DNA of 64,000 nt from Rhizobium jaguaris. Its GTDB lineage: Bacteria; Pseudomonadota; Alphaproteobacteria; Rhizobiales; Rhizobiaceae. The DNA is taken from positions 806,001 to 870,000 of the forward strand of contig NZ_CP032695.1 in the NCBI RefSeq assembly GCF_003627755.1, given 5' to 3'. Below, in pieces: positions 34,723 through 45,252 of this stretch; position 1 is the first letter of the stretch; each line of letters starts with the position of its first letter. The position numbers and the translations under genes are program-made. The notes beneath the pieces were generated by a model. That model had not been told where the DNA came from. It worked only from the letters and a program-made list of their open reading frames with translations, and did no database searches.

Positions 34723-35232
34723 GTGTCGCTATCGGCTCCCGGACTCCTCAATGCCACGCATGATATTTCCGACTTCTCCTGCGGTAAACCCACACTCGAT
34801 CACTGGCTGAAAACGCGTGCGCTCTCCAAACAGCAAAAAGGCTTCACGGCGGTTCTCGTTGTCCATGAGGTAGGGCGGGTAGTTGGATATTATGGTCTTG
34901 CGCCGACCGCAGTGGTTCCTGCGATACTGCCCCGCGCAATCCGTACCGGGCAACCACCGGATCCGGTTCCTTGCCTACTTCTCGGTCAACTCGCAACGGA
35001 TAGCAATTGGGCAGGGCGAGGCATTGGCGCAGGTCTCGTAAAGCATGCCCTGGAGCGCTGTGTCGAGGCCGCCGCCTTGGTCGGGGGACGGGCCTTGATG
35101 GTCAATGCCGTCGACGAGGAGGCCGCTGAGTTTTGGCGTCGGCGAGGTTTCGGACTTTCCAAGGATGACCCATTGATCCTGTTTCGCTCCATTGCCGATA
35201 TCGCTGCTTCGCTTGCCGCAGCCAAAGACTAG
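34723..35232 (+). CDS. GNAT toxin (TacT-like), type II toxin-antitoxin
   Basis: A 169-residue GNAT acetyltransferase of the tRNA-acetylating toxin group. Family features: ISDFSCGKPTLDHWLKTRA at the start, GYYGLAPTAV, the acetyl-CoA loop ATDSNWAGRGIGAGLVKHA, and the C-terminal FWRRRGFGLSKDDPLILFR. TacT relatives acetylate the amino group of charged tRNAs and block translation. It uses a GTG start three bases after the antitoxin stop, so the two are coupled. Confidence 0.88.
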   Translation: MSLSAPGLLNATHDISDFSCGKPTLDHWLKTRALSKQQKGFTAVLVVHEVGRVVGYYGLAPTAVVPAILPRAIRTGQPPDPVPCLLLGQLATDSNWAGRGIGAGLVKHALERCVEAAALVGGRALMVNAVDEEAAEFWRRRGFGLSKDDPLILFRSIADIAASLAAAKD

Positions 35233-35285
35233 AAGCGTCTTTGGAATGCAGTCCCTAACCTGCGAGAAATTGGACGACCCATGGC

Positions 35286-36103
35286 GGCACTGTAAACTTA
35301 ACGCTACGAAGACGGGAGCTGGGATTAGCGCTTTGATTTAGACGGGGCGAAGGCGTGCGATCTGATGCCAGGTGTCCATCGCGATTGTTCGCAGCCGTCG
35401 ATGATCGATGGATGGGATGTCGTTTCGGGGGATATGAAAGAGGTTGGCAATCGGATCGTGGATGGAAACGAAACGTTGAACATGCCTCGCTGACTTGAAG
35501 CGCTTCATGATCCTTTCTCGCCTTCGAGTTGGCTGATGTGAGTCTTCAGCCCGATTGTTCAGGCCTTTGTGCGAGCGATGCTCGACGCCGGGCATGATCT
35601 CCCGCTTCGCCGCATTATAGGATCGAAGCTTGTCGGTGATCATCACACGCGGCGAACGGCCTTGTCCTTTCATGAGCTTTCGCATCAAATGCTTTGCAGC
35701 CTTGGCATTGCGCCGGCTCTGGACGAGGACGTCAAGGACGAAACCCTCCTGATCTACGGCGCGCCAGAGCCAATGTTTCTTGCCGGCGATCATGATCACA
35801 ACCTCATCAAGGTACCATTTGTCACCGAGCCTGCCGGCCGAACGCCTGCGAATATCATTGGCGAAATGTCGACCGAACTTCTCCGCCCATAGCCTCACCG
35901 TCTGGTGCGAAACAATGACCCCACGTACTGCCAGCATATCTTCAACCATACGCAGGCTGAGTGGGAACCGAAAATAGAGCCAAACCGCATGGGCAATCAC
36001 GTCGGTTGGAAATCGATGCCGGCGGTAGAGAGGATCACGGGCAAACTTGGTCATGCCACCAGATCCCACATTTCGGTCGATGCTCAGTTAACGTTACGGT
36101 GCC
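35286..36103 (-). mobile_element. IS6-family insertion sequence, 818 bp
   Basis: The ends are GGCACTGTAAACTTAACG (35286) and, inverted, GGCACCGTAACGTTAAC (ending 36103), matching at about 14 of the first 17 positions. The single transposase gene lies between them on the minus strand. The 8 bases outside each end (CCCATGGC and TTTCGTCT) do not match, so no target duplication is visible, consistent with a later rearrangement or a copy left by cointegrate resolution. Confidence 0.85.
35338..36069 (-). CDS. IS6-family transposase
   Basis: A 243-residue DDE transposase. The N-terminal part has YRRHRFPTDVIAHAVWLYFR and the helix-turn-helix MLAVRGVIVSHQTVRLWAEK. The catalytic acidic residues are seen in WYLDEV, MITDKLRSY and NNRAEDSHQPTRRRER. 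The sequence appears intact, so the element may be active. IS6 elements move by replicative transposition and often mark plasmid or island borders. Confidence 0.92.
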   Translation of the reverse strand: MGSGGMTKFARDPLYRRHRFPTDVIAHAVWLYFRFPLSLRMVEDMLAVRGVIVSHQTVRLWAEKFGRHFANDIRRRSAGRLGDKWYLDEVVIMIAGKKHWLWRAVDQEGFVLDVLVQSRRNAKAAKHLMRKLMKGQGRSPRVMITDKLRSYNAAKREIMPGVEHRSHKGLNNRAEDSHQPTRRRERIMKRFKSARHVQRFVSIHDPIANLFHIPRNDIPSIDHRRLRTIAMDTWHQIARLRPV

Positions 36104-36164
36104 TTTCGTCTTATGCCAAAAGAGCTTCACACAAACAGCGGCTTAGCTAAACAAGGCCAGGATG

Positions 36165-36193
36165 TCGTCGGTTCACATCCCTTCAACTGCAAA
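36165..36193 (+). repeat. short tRNA-end-like repeat, site 1
   Basis: TCGTCGGTTC, three variable bases, then TCCCTTCAACTGCAAA. It agrees with site 2 (55207) at 25 of 29 positions and shares GTTC-N3-TCCCTTCAACTGC with site 3 (47111). GTTCNNNTCC resembles the T-arm box of tRNA 3' ends, the usual target of integrases. It lies just outside the IS6 right end, at the start of the redox cluster. Confidence 0.4.
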
Positions 36194-36370
36194 CACGACG
36201 GCCAGTGTCCGGAACTTCTGCGCCTAACCAAACTTTGAACAGGCCGCGCTAAACTGCTTGATCATTCTAGGGTCGCGATGTCACACCGACGGCACCTCCT
36301 TGTCGCGGATCATGCTGCAGCCGTGCTCCACTGCCCAGGCTGAGTAGTGGAGGCGAGAGGGTGAACCCCT

Positions 36371-37540
36371 CTACTTTAGCCGTAGCGCTATTGGCACAAC
36401 ACACAGCACGCAGATTGCGGCGACGAGAAACACCGCGCTGAAACCCGAATGACCGGCGATCAGACCGAGCAACGGTCCTGACACTCCCAGCGCCAGGTCG
36501 AGGCAGGCGGTATAGGCACCCATGGCTATTCCGCGGCTTGCAGGCGGCGCCCGCTTCACGGCTTCTACGCCGAGGCCCGGAAAGACGAGGGCATAACCGA
36601 GCCCGGTCAACGCCGCACCGACCGCTGCCGGCACGACCGAAGACGACAACCCCATGATGGCCAGACCGGAAGCCTCGACGATCGCGCATGCCAGCGCGAC
36701 CCGTGCGCCGCCGACTTTGTCGGGCAGGTGGCCGAACAGCAGCCGCGCCAGGATCAGAGCCACGGCATAGGAGCTGAAGGCCAGCCAGACCGGCATCCAT
36801 CCATGGCTGGCAAACAGGAGTGAGGCAAACGAGACAATGACGCCAAAGCCGATGCTGCTGAGTGCCGCGCCGAGGCCGGGAGCCCAGATCTTGCTGATGA
36901 CCGAGAACATGCTGGCTGCGTTTTTGCGGTCGGGGATCACGCCGCGAAGCGGCCATACGACCAAAAGGGTCAGGACTGGGGCAAGCGTCGTGATCGCCGC
37001 GATCCCGGCAAAGCCGGCGCGGCTGTAAACAACGACGCCGATCGGCGCGCTGATCGCAAAGGCCGCGAACATAGCCGTACCCATCCAAGCGATCACTTTG
37101 CCGGCGCTGGCCGCGCCTGCGCGACTGAGCCCCCAGACGGTCGCGCCGGTGATGACGATGCTCTCCGCAGCCCCGAGCAGCGCGCGGCCGGCAATCAGCG
37201 CGATGACCGAGACGGTGGGGTTCGCGATATAGAGGGACAGGCCATAGATGAGGCCGGATGCCGAAGCCGCGGCCAGACCGGCGATGACGGCCACTTTCGG
37301 CCCGTGGGTGTCGCAGGTTCGGCCGGACCAGAAGCGCGACAGCAACGATGCCACAAACTGGCTGCCGGTAACGACGCCGACGATCAGCGTGCCGAAGCCA
37401 AGCGTGGTGTGGACATGCAGGGGCAGCACCGGCAGGCCGAGCCCGATGACCAGGAAGGCGACCAGCACCACCGCCATGATCGGCAGCAGGGCGACGGTCA
37501 CTGACTCCCTGGCGGAGGAGACGGAAAGAGCAGTTGTCAT
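36371..37540 (-). CDS. MFS transporter (12-TMS, arabinose-exporter-like group)
   Basis: A 389-residue MFS protein. Motif A is represented by SRFWSGRTCDTHGPK after the second helix, and hydrophobic segments throughout fit 12 helices. It resembles the YfcJ/YhhS-type sugar or drug efflux proteins. It is the last gene of a four-gene minus-strand operon (cupin, SDR, tautomerase, MFS). It starts 3 bases after the tautomerase stop. The substrate is unknown. Confidence 0.85.
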   Translation of the reverse strand: MTTALSVSSARESVTVALLPIMAVVLVAFLVIGLGLPVLPLHVHTTLGFGTLIVGVVTGSQFVASLLSRFWSGRTCDTHGPKVAVIAGLAAASASGLIYGLSLYIANPTVSVIALIAGRALLGAAESIVITGATVWGLSRAGAASAGKVIAWMGTAMFAAFAISAPIGVVVYSRAGFAGIAAITTLAPVLTLLVVWPLRGVIPDRKNAASMFSVISKIWAPGLGAALSSIGFGVIVSFASLLFASHGWMPVWLAFSSYAVALILARLLFGHLPDKVGGARVALACAIVEASGLAIMGLSSSVVPAAVGAALTGLGYALVFPGLGVEAVKRAPPASRGIAMGAYTACLDLALGVSGPLLGLIAGHSGFSAVFLVAAICVLCVVPIALRLK

Positions 37541-37543
37541 GGT

Positions 37544-37780
37544 TTATAGGTCGGACAGCTTGTATCCGGGCTGCTTGTAGAGGGTCGCCGCCTTGCCGGT
37601 GATGTCTGGCTTGAAGACGTTCTCGGCCCAATCCTTCGGCGCGACATCCTCGATGCCAACCGATACGGAATTCGGGCCATAGCCGAGCGTTTTGGTGACG
37701 GCGCGGGTGATCTCCTCGGCCAAGGCGGATTTCTCAGCCTCGGACCGGCCTGCATACATTTTGACGATGATGTGGGGCAT
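37544..37780 (-). CDS. tautomerase family protein (4-oxalocrotonate tautomerase-like)
   Basis: A 78-residue protein of the tautomerase superfamily. The catalytic N-terminal proline is present right after Met (MPHIIVKMYAGRSEAEKSAL) and the ITRAVTKTLGYGPNSVSVGI segment is typical of PptA-like members. It is a small trimer or hexamer that interconverts keto/enol forms. Third gene of the cupin-SDR-tautomerase-MFS operon, which suggests handling of quinone-like or dicarbonyl compounds. Confidence 0.88.
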   Translation of the reverse strand: MPHIIVKMYAGRSEAEKSALAEEITRAVTKTLGYGPNSVSVGIEDVAPKDWAENVFKPDITGKAATLYKQPGYKLSDL

Positions 37781-37792
37781 GGTAGCTGTCTC

Positions 37793-38536
37793 TTACCAAG
37801 GTTGATTGGCCGGGCCGACGGTGAACTCGTTGACCGTGGTGTCCGCTGGCAGGTCGAGCGCAAAGGCGACGATGTCGGCAATGCGGTCCGGAGAAATGCC
37901 AAACTTGGCATATAGCCCGCGCATCGCGTCGGACGCGCCCTTGTCGGTGATGGTGTCCAGCAATCCGGTGTTGATTGCGGCGGGGTAGATCGTCGCGGTG
38001 CGGATGTTCGTCCCTTCCATGGCCGATTCCATGCGCAGGACTTCCATGAAGTTGCGCACGAACCATTTGGTGCCGCCGTAGACCGCACCGTTCGGATAGG
38101 CCTTCAGTCCCGCAACCGACGAGGTGGCGATGATGTGCCCGGACTTCTGGGCGACGAATGTCGGCATGACGGCCGCGACGCCGTGGAGCACGCCCTTGAT
38201 GTTCACGTCCACCATCTTGTCCCATTCGTCGGTCTTCAACGCAGAAACGGGCGAACTCGGCATCAGGCCGGCGTTCAGGAAGATCGCATCGACGCGGCCG
38301 AAGGTTTCCCTGGCGAGCTTTACGATGGCGTCGTTTTCGGACGGGTTCGTCACGTTCAGCACCTGGTAGACGGCCTGTCCGCCGTCCCGGTCGATCGCCT
38401 TGGTGAGAGCCTTGAGGTTGTCTTCGCGCCGAGCGCCAAGCACGACCTTGGCGCCTTTCTCGGCGAGCAGCTTGGCGGTTGCCTCGCCGATGCCCGACGA
38501 GGCACCGGTGATAATCACTACTTTATCCTTGATCAT
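37793..38536 (-). CDS. short-chain dehydrogenase/reductase
   Basis: A 247-residue classical SDR, NADP-type. TGASSGIGEATAKLLAEKGA, LGARRED (the Arg after the second strand favours NADP+), NAGLMPSS, and the catalytic YGGTK in GAVYGGTKWFVRNF are all intact. It resembles the YdfG-like group. ATG 38536 is chosen because GGAGA lies eight bases upstream, giving MIKDKVVIITG. It follows the cupin gene by 32 bases in the same operon. Confidence 0.9.
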   Translation of the reverse strand: MIKDKVVIITGASSGIGEATAKLLAEKGAKVVLGARREDNLKALTKAIDRDGGQAVYQVLNVTNPSENDAIVKLARETFGRVDAIFLNAGLMPSSPVSALKTDEWDKMVDVNIKGVLHGVAAVMPTFVAQKSGHIIATSSVAGLKAYPNGAVYGGTKWFVRNFMEVLRMESAMEGTNIRTATIYPAAINTGLLDTITDKGASDAMRGLYAKFGISPDRIADIVAFALDLPADTTVNEFTVGPANQPW

Positions 38537-38568
38537 GGTCATTCTCCGAGTTCTAGTTTGAGCGGCGA

Positions 38569-38964
38569 TCACGCGCCGTATTGTTCATCAGTGACCTGTT
38601 CCATCCAGTCGACGACCTTGCCGTCGAGATTTTCCTGGATGGCGATATGGCTCATGGCGTTCTTGGGTGCGGCCCCGTGCCAATGCTTTTCACCGGGTTC
38701 GAACCACACCACGTCGCCGGGGCGAATTTCCTCGACCGGGCCGCCTTCGCGCTGGACCAGGCCAAGGCCGGCGGTGACGATCAGGGTCTGGCCGAGCGGA
38801 TGGGTGTGCCAGGCGGTGCGGGCTCCGGGTTCGAAGGTGACCAGTGCCGATGCGCCACGCCGCGCGTCGTTGGCTTGGAAGAGAGGATCGATGCGGACGG
38901 TGCCGGTGAACCAGTCAGAAGGTCCCTTGCCGGAAGGCTGGGAGCCGTTACGGGTAATATTCAT
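38569..38964 (-). CDS. cupin domain protein
   Basis: A 131-residue cupin resembling the manganese cupins of the hydroxynitrile-lyase-like group. Metal ligands are seen in [16 protein letters not shown] and in [14 protein letters not shown]. First gene of the minus-strand operon leading to SDR, tautomerase and MFS genes. Its promoter region of 126 bp is shared with the divergent LysR gene at 39091 and contains an ATTA-N7-TAAT box. Confidence 0.88.
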   Translation of the reverse strand: MNITRNGSQPSGKGPSDWFTGTVRIDPLFQANDARRGASALVTFEPGARTAWHTHPLGQTLIVTAGLGLVQREGGPVEEIRPGDVVWFEPGEKHWHGAAPKNAMSHIAIQENLDGKVVDWMEQVTDEQYGA

Positions 38965-39045
38965 AGTCGTTTCTTTCTGTTGATGCCCTGGCGCCAGGCC
39001 CGGGCTTGATCTCGTGAGGGAAATTTAACCTCTGCCGAGCCATTT

Positions 39046-39062
39046 GATTAGATGCTATAATC
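39046..39062. promoter_or_regulatory. LysR-type operator between cupin operon and LysR gene
   Basis: GATTAGATGCTATAATC is a palindrome (GATTA-N7-TAATC) with the T-N11-A spacing of LysR regulators, 28 bp before the LysR start. The same element with one base changed is at 41827 before the paralogous LysR gene, and the bases after it (ATGNACNTAT) are also conserved. Confidence 0.65.
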
Positions 39063-39090
39063 CAAATGAACTTATAGGCAGAGCCAATAA

Positions 39091-39990
39091 ATGGCCGACG
39101 AACTCGACGGATTGACGGAATTCCTAACAGTCGCGCGCGAGCGGAGTTTCACGCGGGCGGCCGCCAAACTGGGAATAGCGCAGCCGACGCTGAGCCAGAC
39201 CATCCGCGCCCTGGAAGACCGGCTCGGCGTCCGGCTGCTGATCCGGACCACGCGCAGCGTGTCGCCGACTGAGGCCGGGGAACGGCTGCTGCAGACCGCC
39301 GGCCCGCGCCTGGACGACATCCGCGCCGAGCTGGAAGCGATGCGCGAGCTGCGCGACAAACCGGCGGGCACCTTCCGCATCTCGGCGATCGACTTCACCG
39401 TGGATTACATCATCTGGCCGAAACTAGCGCCCTTCCTGGAGAGATATCCGGATATCAAGGTGGAAATCACCATCGACTACGCCATGACCGACATCGCGGC
39501 CGCCGGCTACGACGCCGGGGTACGGCTCGGCGGTGTCGTCGCAAAAGACATGATCGCCGTGCCGCTTACCGGTGATTCACGGTTCGCCGTCGTGGGCTCG
39601 CCGGCGTATTTCGCGCGGTATCCCGCGCCGGTCGTGCCGCAGGACCTGACCGGCCATCGTTGCATCAACCTCCGCCTGCCGACCTATGGCAATACCTATG
39701 CTTGGGAATTTGAAAAGGACGGGCAGGAGCTGCGCGTCCGCGTCGACGGCCAGCTGGTGTTCAACGGGATTTTCCAGGTACTCAATGCTGCACTCGACGG
39801 GTTTGGGCTGGCCTTTATACCCGAGACAATGGCTACACCACACCTCGAGACGGGCCGTCTGCGGCGCGCGCTCGACGACTGGTGCCCGTACTGGGAAGGT
39901 TATCACCTCTATTATCCGACCCGCCGGCAATCCTCCCCGGCGTTTGCTCTGCTCGTCGAGGCTCTGCGGTATCGCGCGCCGACGGTATAG
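39091..39990 (+). CDS. LysR-type transcriptional regulator
   Basis: A 299-residue LysR protein. Helix-turn-helix RSFTRAAAKLGIAQPTLSQT. The effector domain has GYDAGVRLGGVVAKDMIAVP, typical of the group that controls aldo/keto reductase and SDR genes. It is paralogous along its whole length to the regulator at 41872. It is divergent from the cupin-SDR-tautomerase-MFS operon and probably autoregulates through the box at 39046. Confidence 0.9.
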   Translation: MADELDGLTEFLTVARERSFTRAAAKLGIAQPTLSQTIRALEDRLGVRLLIRTTRSVSPTEAGERLLQTAGPRLDDIRAELEAMRELRDKPAGTFRISAIDFTVDYIIWPKLAPFLERYPDIKVEITIDYAMTDIAAAGYDAGVRLGGVVAKDMIAVPLTGDSRFAVVGSPAYFARYPAPVVPQDLTGHRCINLRLPTYGNTYAWEFEKDGQELRVRVDGQLVFNGIFQVLNAALDGFGLAFIPETMATPHLETGRLRRALDDWCPYWEGYHLYYPTRRQSSPAFALLVEALRYRAPTV

Positions 39991-40041
39991 TTGCCAACTG
40001 TCAGCCTCAGTCAACTCGAGTGTTGTTCTGTCCAAACTCTG

Positions 40042-40656
40042 TCATTTGATCGTGGGAAGACCTCCAAGCCACGATGTGACTGTTTCCAGCGTTCGCCGTT
40101 CCTGGTCCGCTTCCATGACGAAAGGCGGCTCGATGCGTGCGCCCGGCGAATGGGCGGCAAGCACGGCGAGGCTCGACCCGACACCATAGCCGCCGTAGGT
40201 GATGAAGGGTCGAACCGTCTTGCCGGATAAGTCGTGCTTGCTCAGGAAGGAGCGGATGACCGATGGGGCGGTTTCGCCCCAGACCGGAAAGCCCAAAAAG
40301 ACAGTGTCATAGGCCTGAAGGTTCGCAACCGTCGCCTTGAGCGGCGGCTCGAAGTCCTCCTGCCGCTCTTTCTCCGCCTGGGCGACCGTTTGCCTATAGT
40401 CGGCCGGGTAAGGCTTGGCGGTTTCGATCTCAAACAGGTCTGCCTCAAGTGCCCGGCTGATCTGGCCCGCGATGACACGAGTGTTGCCGGAGCGCGTGAG
40501 ATAGGCGACCAGCACCTTGCTTTGGCCGGAGGCCTGGGCGTTAGCCGGATCTCCGGCCGCGGCGAGACCGGCGGTCATGCCGAGGAGGAGCGCTCCCCTG
40601 AGCCCTTCCCGCCGCGTGATGGTTGGCTTGTTGTCTGGGATAAGTCTCTCCGGCAT
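40042..40656 (-). CDS. exported flavodoxin (Tat signal)
   Basis: A 204-residue flavodoxin. The N-terminus carries a twin-arginine signal (TRREGLRGALLLGMTAGLAA, cleaved after about residue 40, ANAQA). The FMN phosphate loop is AYLTRSGNTRVIAG, and VFLGFPVWGETAPSVIRSFL is the aromatic isoalloxazine region. Tat export implies folding with FMN in the cytoplasm and action in the periplasm. It follows the aldo/keto reductase gene by one base, so they form an operon. Confidence 0.88.
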   Translation of the reverse strand: MPERLIPDNKPTITRREGLRGALLLGMTAGLAAAGDPANAQASGQSKVLVAYLTRSGNTRVIAGQISRALEADLFEIETAKPYPADYRQTVAQAEKERQEDFEPPLKATVANLQAYDTVFLGFPVWGETAPSVIRSFLSKHDLSGKTVRPFITYGGYGVGSSLAVLAAHSPGARIEPPFVMEADQERRTLETVTSWLGGLPTIK

Positions 40657-40657
40657 C

Positions 40658-41716
<1,059 letters not shown>

Positions 41717-41826
41717 TTACGGGGTGCTGCGGTGGAATGGGATGTATGCGGCATGGGTGCTTTCCGGCTGGTTCGCTGGGCCGCTCCTGATCTGGTGCTC
41801 TGAATGTAGCGTTTGCCGACGCTTTC

Positions 41827-41843
41827 GATTAGCTGCTATAATC
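41827..41843. promoter_or_regulatory. LysR-type operator between AKR operon and LysR gene
   Basis: GATTAGCTGCTATAATC, one base different from the box at 39046 and placed 29 bp before the LysR start, where the other is 28 bp before. The following ATGGACCTATTAGACGGA resembles the other site as well. The paralogous regulators may therefore bind each other's sites. Confidence 0.65.
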
Positions 41844-41871
41844 CGCATGGACCTATTAGACGGACTAATGA

Positions 41872-42765
41872 GTGACGCAGGCAAATCTCAACGATCTCGT
41901 GGCCTTCCTGACGGTGGCGCGCGAACAAAGTTTCACGAAAGCGGCGGCCAAGCTCGGCGTGTCCCAGTCGGCTCTGAGCCAGACCGTGCGCGGCCTTGAG
42001 GAGCGGCTGGGCATCCGTCTGCTGATGCGCACCACGCGCAGCGTCTCTCCAACCGAGGCAGGCGAGCGGCTTAGGATGTCACTCGGGCCGCATTTCGAAG
42101 AGATCAACGCCGAACTGGCCGCCATCAGTGAGTTGCGGGACAAGCCTTCGGGCACGGTCCGTATCACAGCCGGAGAACACGCCGCGATTTCCATCCTGGC
42201 GCCGGCCATCCGCCGGCTGGCGCCGCGATATCCGGACGTCCACGTCGAAGTCATTGTCGACTATGGGCTGACCGACATCGTCGCCGAACGCTACGATGCC
42301 GGCATCCGTCTGGGTGAACAGGTCGCCAAGGACATGATCGCGGTCAAGGTCAGCGGCGACATGCGCATGGCCGTCGTGGGGTCCCCGGACTATCTTGAAC
42401 GTTATGGGCGGCCCGAGACGCCGCAGGATCTCACCCGGCACAACTGCATCAACATGCGCCTGCCGACCCATGGCGGGATTTTCCCCTGGGAGTTCGAGCA
42501 TGGCGGCCGGGAACTCAAGGTCCGGGTCGACGGCCAGCTGACCTTCAACAACATCGCCATGCGACTCGATGCGGCGCTGGCGGGCCTCGGCCTTGCCTAC
42601 CTGCCGGAGGACCAGGCGTCACCGTATTTCGACGGCAAGGGCTTGGAGCGGGTGCTCGGAGACTGGTGCGAACCGTTCCCAGGCTACCACCTTTATTATC
42701 CAAACCGCAGGCATGCGTCGCCAGCGTTCGCCGTCGTCATCGAGGCGCTGCGCTACCGCGAATGA
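41872..42765 (+). CDS. LysR-type transcriptional regulator
   Basis: A 297-residue paralogue of the regulator at 39091. Helix-turn-helix QSFTKAAAKLGVSQSALSQT, and effector segment YDAGIRLGEQVAKDMIAVKV. It begins with GTG at 41872. It is divergent from the aldo/keto reductase-flavodoxin operon and lies before the haem protein / membrane cytochrome / exported AKR genes, so it could control both sides. Confidence 0.9.
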   Translation: MTQANLNDLVAFLTVAREQSFTKAAAKLGVSQSALSQTVRGLEERLGIRLLMRTTRSVSPTEAGERLRMSLGPHFEEINAELAAISELRDKPSGTVRITAGEHAAISILAPAIRRLAPRYPDVHVEVIVDYGLTDIVAERYDAGIRLGEQVAKDMIAVKVSGDMRMAVVGSPDYLERYGRPETPQDLTRHNCINMRLPTHGGIFPWEFEHGGRELKVRVDGQLTFNNIAMRLDAALAGLGLAYLPEDQASPYFDGKGLERVLGDWCEPFPGYHLYYPNRRHASPAFAVVIEALRYRE

Positions 42766-42900
42766 TTGCCGCATTGCGGCTAATCAACAACCCATGATTA
42801 ATAAGCAGACCTAATAGCTTCATGCGGTTTCCGGCGTCTAATGCCCGGCTGTGTTGTCGCCTACCTTGTCATCACCGCTATTCTGACAGGGTTTGAGCAC

Positions 42901-43368
42901 ATGAGCTTCCGCCGCTTCGTTCTCGCACTTCTCTTTTCCGTCGCTGGCTGGGCGGCTCACGCCGAATCCAACCGCGTCGAGTTCCCGGCCGACCTGGACA
43001 AGCTCGTGCACTACACCACGATCCGGCGCGGCGAAGTCACCGAGCATATCCTCACTACGTCGGAAGCCCTTGCGGCCGTCAAGAACGGCCAGCCGATCCC
43101 CGATGGCACGCATTTTGTGCTCGTCGATTACCGCGACGGCAAGGTCTACCGCTATTTCGTGATGCAGAAGGGTCCCGGCTGGGGCAACGATTACGACGAG
43201 GTTCGCCGCACTGCCGACTGGCAATTTCAATGGTTCTGGGCGGACGAGTCGATCAACATGGACGAGAACACCGCCCGCTGCCAGTCCTGCCACACGGCCC
43301 GGGCGGAACGGAACTACCTCTATACTTTCGACGCGCTCGGCGCGTTCGATGGCGCGGCCATGGAATAG
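42901..43368 (+). CDS. exported cytochrome P460-like c-type haem protein
   Basis: A 155-residue protein with a signal peptide (MSFRRFVLALLFSVAGWAAHA). The mature part has the cytochrome P460 layout: KVYRYFVMQKGPGWGNDYDE, TADWQFQWFWADES and one haem c motif CQSCH near the C-terminus. P460 relatives oxidise hydroxylamine or handle NO in some bacteria, but the crosslinking Lys was not assigned here. ATG 42901 is preferred to 42841 because it yields a clean signal peptide. The next gene starts 9 bases after the stop. Confidence 0.82.
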   Translation: MSFRRFVLALLFSVAGWAAHAESNRVEFPADLDKLVHYTTIRRGEVTEHILTTSEALAAVKNGQPIPDGTHFVLVDYRDGKVYRYFVMQKGPGWGNDYDEVRRTADWQFQWFWADESINMDENTARCQSCHTARAERNYLYTFDALGAFDGAAME

Positions 43369-43377
43369 GGCACGCCC

Positions 43378-44064
43378 ATGAGCCCGTTCCTCCTGCTGCG
43401 CCTGGTGCTGGATTTCCTCGCGGTCGGTCTGCTGATGGTCGCGATGGCCTACTGGTGGCTGGACAACCGGACCCATGAGCTGGTCGGCACGGCCATGTTC
43501 GCGCTGCTCGTGCTGCACAACATTTTCAATCGCCGCTGGTGGGGGAGCCTTCCCCGGACCCGGCGACAGCCGATGCCGGTGGCGACACTGGTGCTCAACT
43601 TCACGCTCGCCGCCACCATGGTCGCCCTGCTGATCACCAGCCTGCTGATCTCGCGGTCCCTGTTCGGGTTCCTGTTTATCGGCGGCCCGACGGCGCGCGA
43701 TCTCCATATCCTCGCCGCCTATTGGGGCGTCATCATCGCCGCGATCCACCTCGGCATGCATTGGCCGGTCATCATGGGCGTTGCCGCACGGCTCGCCGGG
43801 ATCACGCGCCTGAGCCAGGCCCGACGCGTCGTGCTGAGGATCCTCGCGGCTGGCGTTGCCATGCTCGGGGTCTTGAGCTTCCTCGGGCTGGATATTGCCT
43901 CACGGCTGTTGCTCGTCCCGACCATCGTGTTCTGGGACTTCAATGAAGATGCCACGGGCTTCTTCCTCCGCCTCGGCGCAATTGCCGGCCTCGCCGCCGT
44001 GATCGGCCACTACGGGCTGATTATTCTCCAGGCCCTGCAATGTCGCCGGCGGGCCGCGGCGTAA
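43378..44064 (+). CDS. DUF4405 membrane protein (cytochrome b-like)
   Basis: A 228-residue membrane protein with about six hydrophobic helices. Histidines placed within helices fit haem ligation as in cytochrome b: one in FALLVLHNIFNRRW and others in LHILAAYWGVIIAAIHLGMH. DUF4405 proteins are thought to be membrane cytochromes that move electrons between the quinone pool and periplasmic partners. It sits between a haem c protein and an exported reductase, which supports that role here. Confidence 0.82.
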   Translation: MSPFLLLRLVLDFLAVGLLMVAMAYWWLDNRTHELVGTAMFALLVLHNIFNRRWWGSLPRTRRQPMPVATLVLNFTLAATMVALLITSLLISRSLFGFLFIGGPTARDLHILAAYWGVIIAAIHLGMHWPVIMGVAARLAGITRLSQARRVVLRILAAGVAMLGVLSFLGLDIASRLLLVPTIVFWDFNEDATGFFLRLGAIAGLAAVIGHYGLIILQALQCRRRAAA

Positions 44065-44106
44065 GCGCCCGACCCGCCCACCATCTAGCAACAAAAGGAT
44101 GATGAT

Positions 44107-45252
<1,146 letters not shown>

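Noticed and set aside
36165..36193. Possible tRNA gene
   Set aside because: Only a T-arm-like box is present; the flanking bases do not form a T-stem or acceptor stem.
36267..37631. 454-codon minus-strand frame overlapping the MFS gene at 36371
   Set aside because: Shadow of the transporter; the shorter frame has membrane helices and MFS motifs while this one is Arg/Gly/His-rich.
42838..43761. 307-codon minus-strand frame opposite the P460-like and DUF4405 genes
   Set aside because: Composition is Gln/Arg/His-rich antisense sequence; the plus-strand genes have signal peptide, haem motif and membrane helices.
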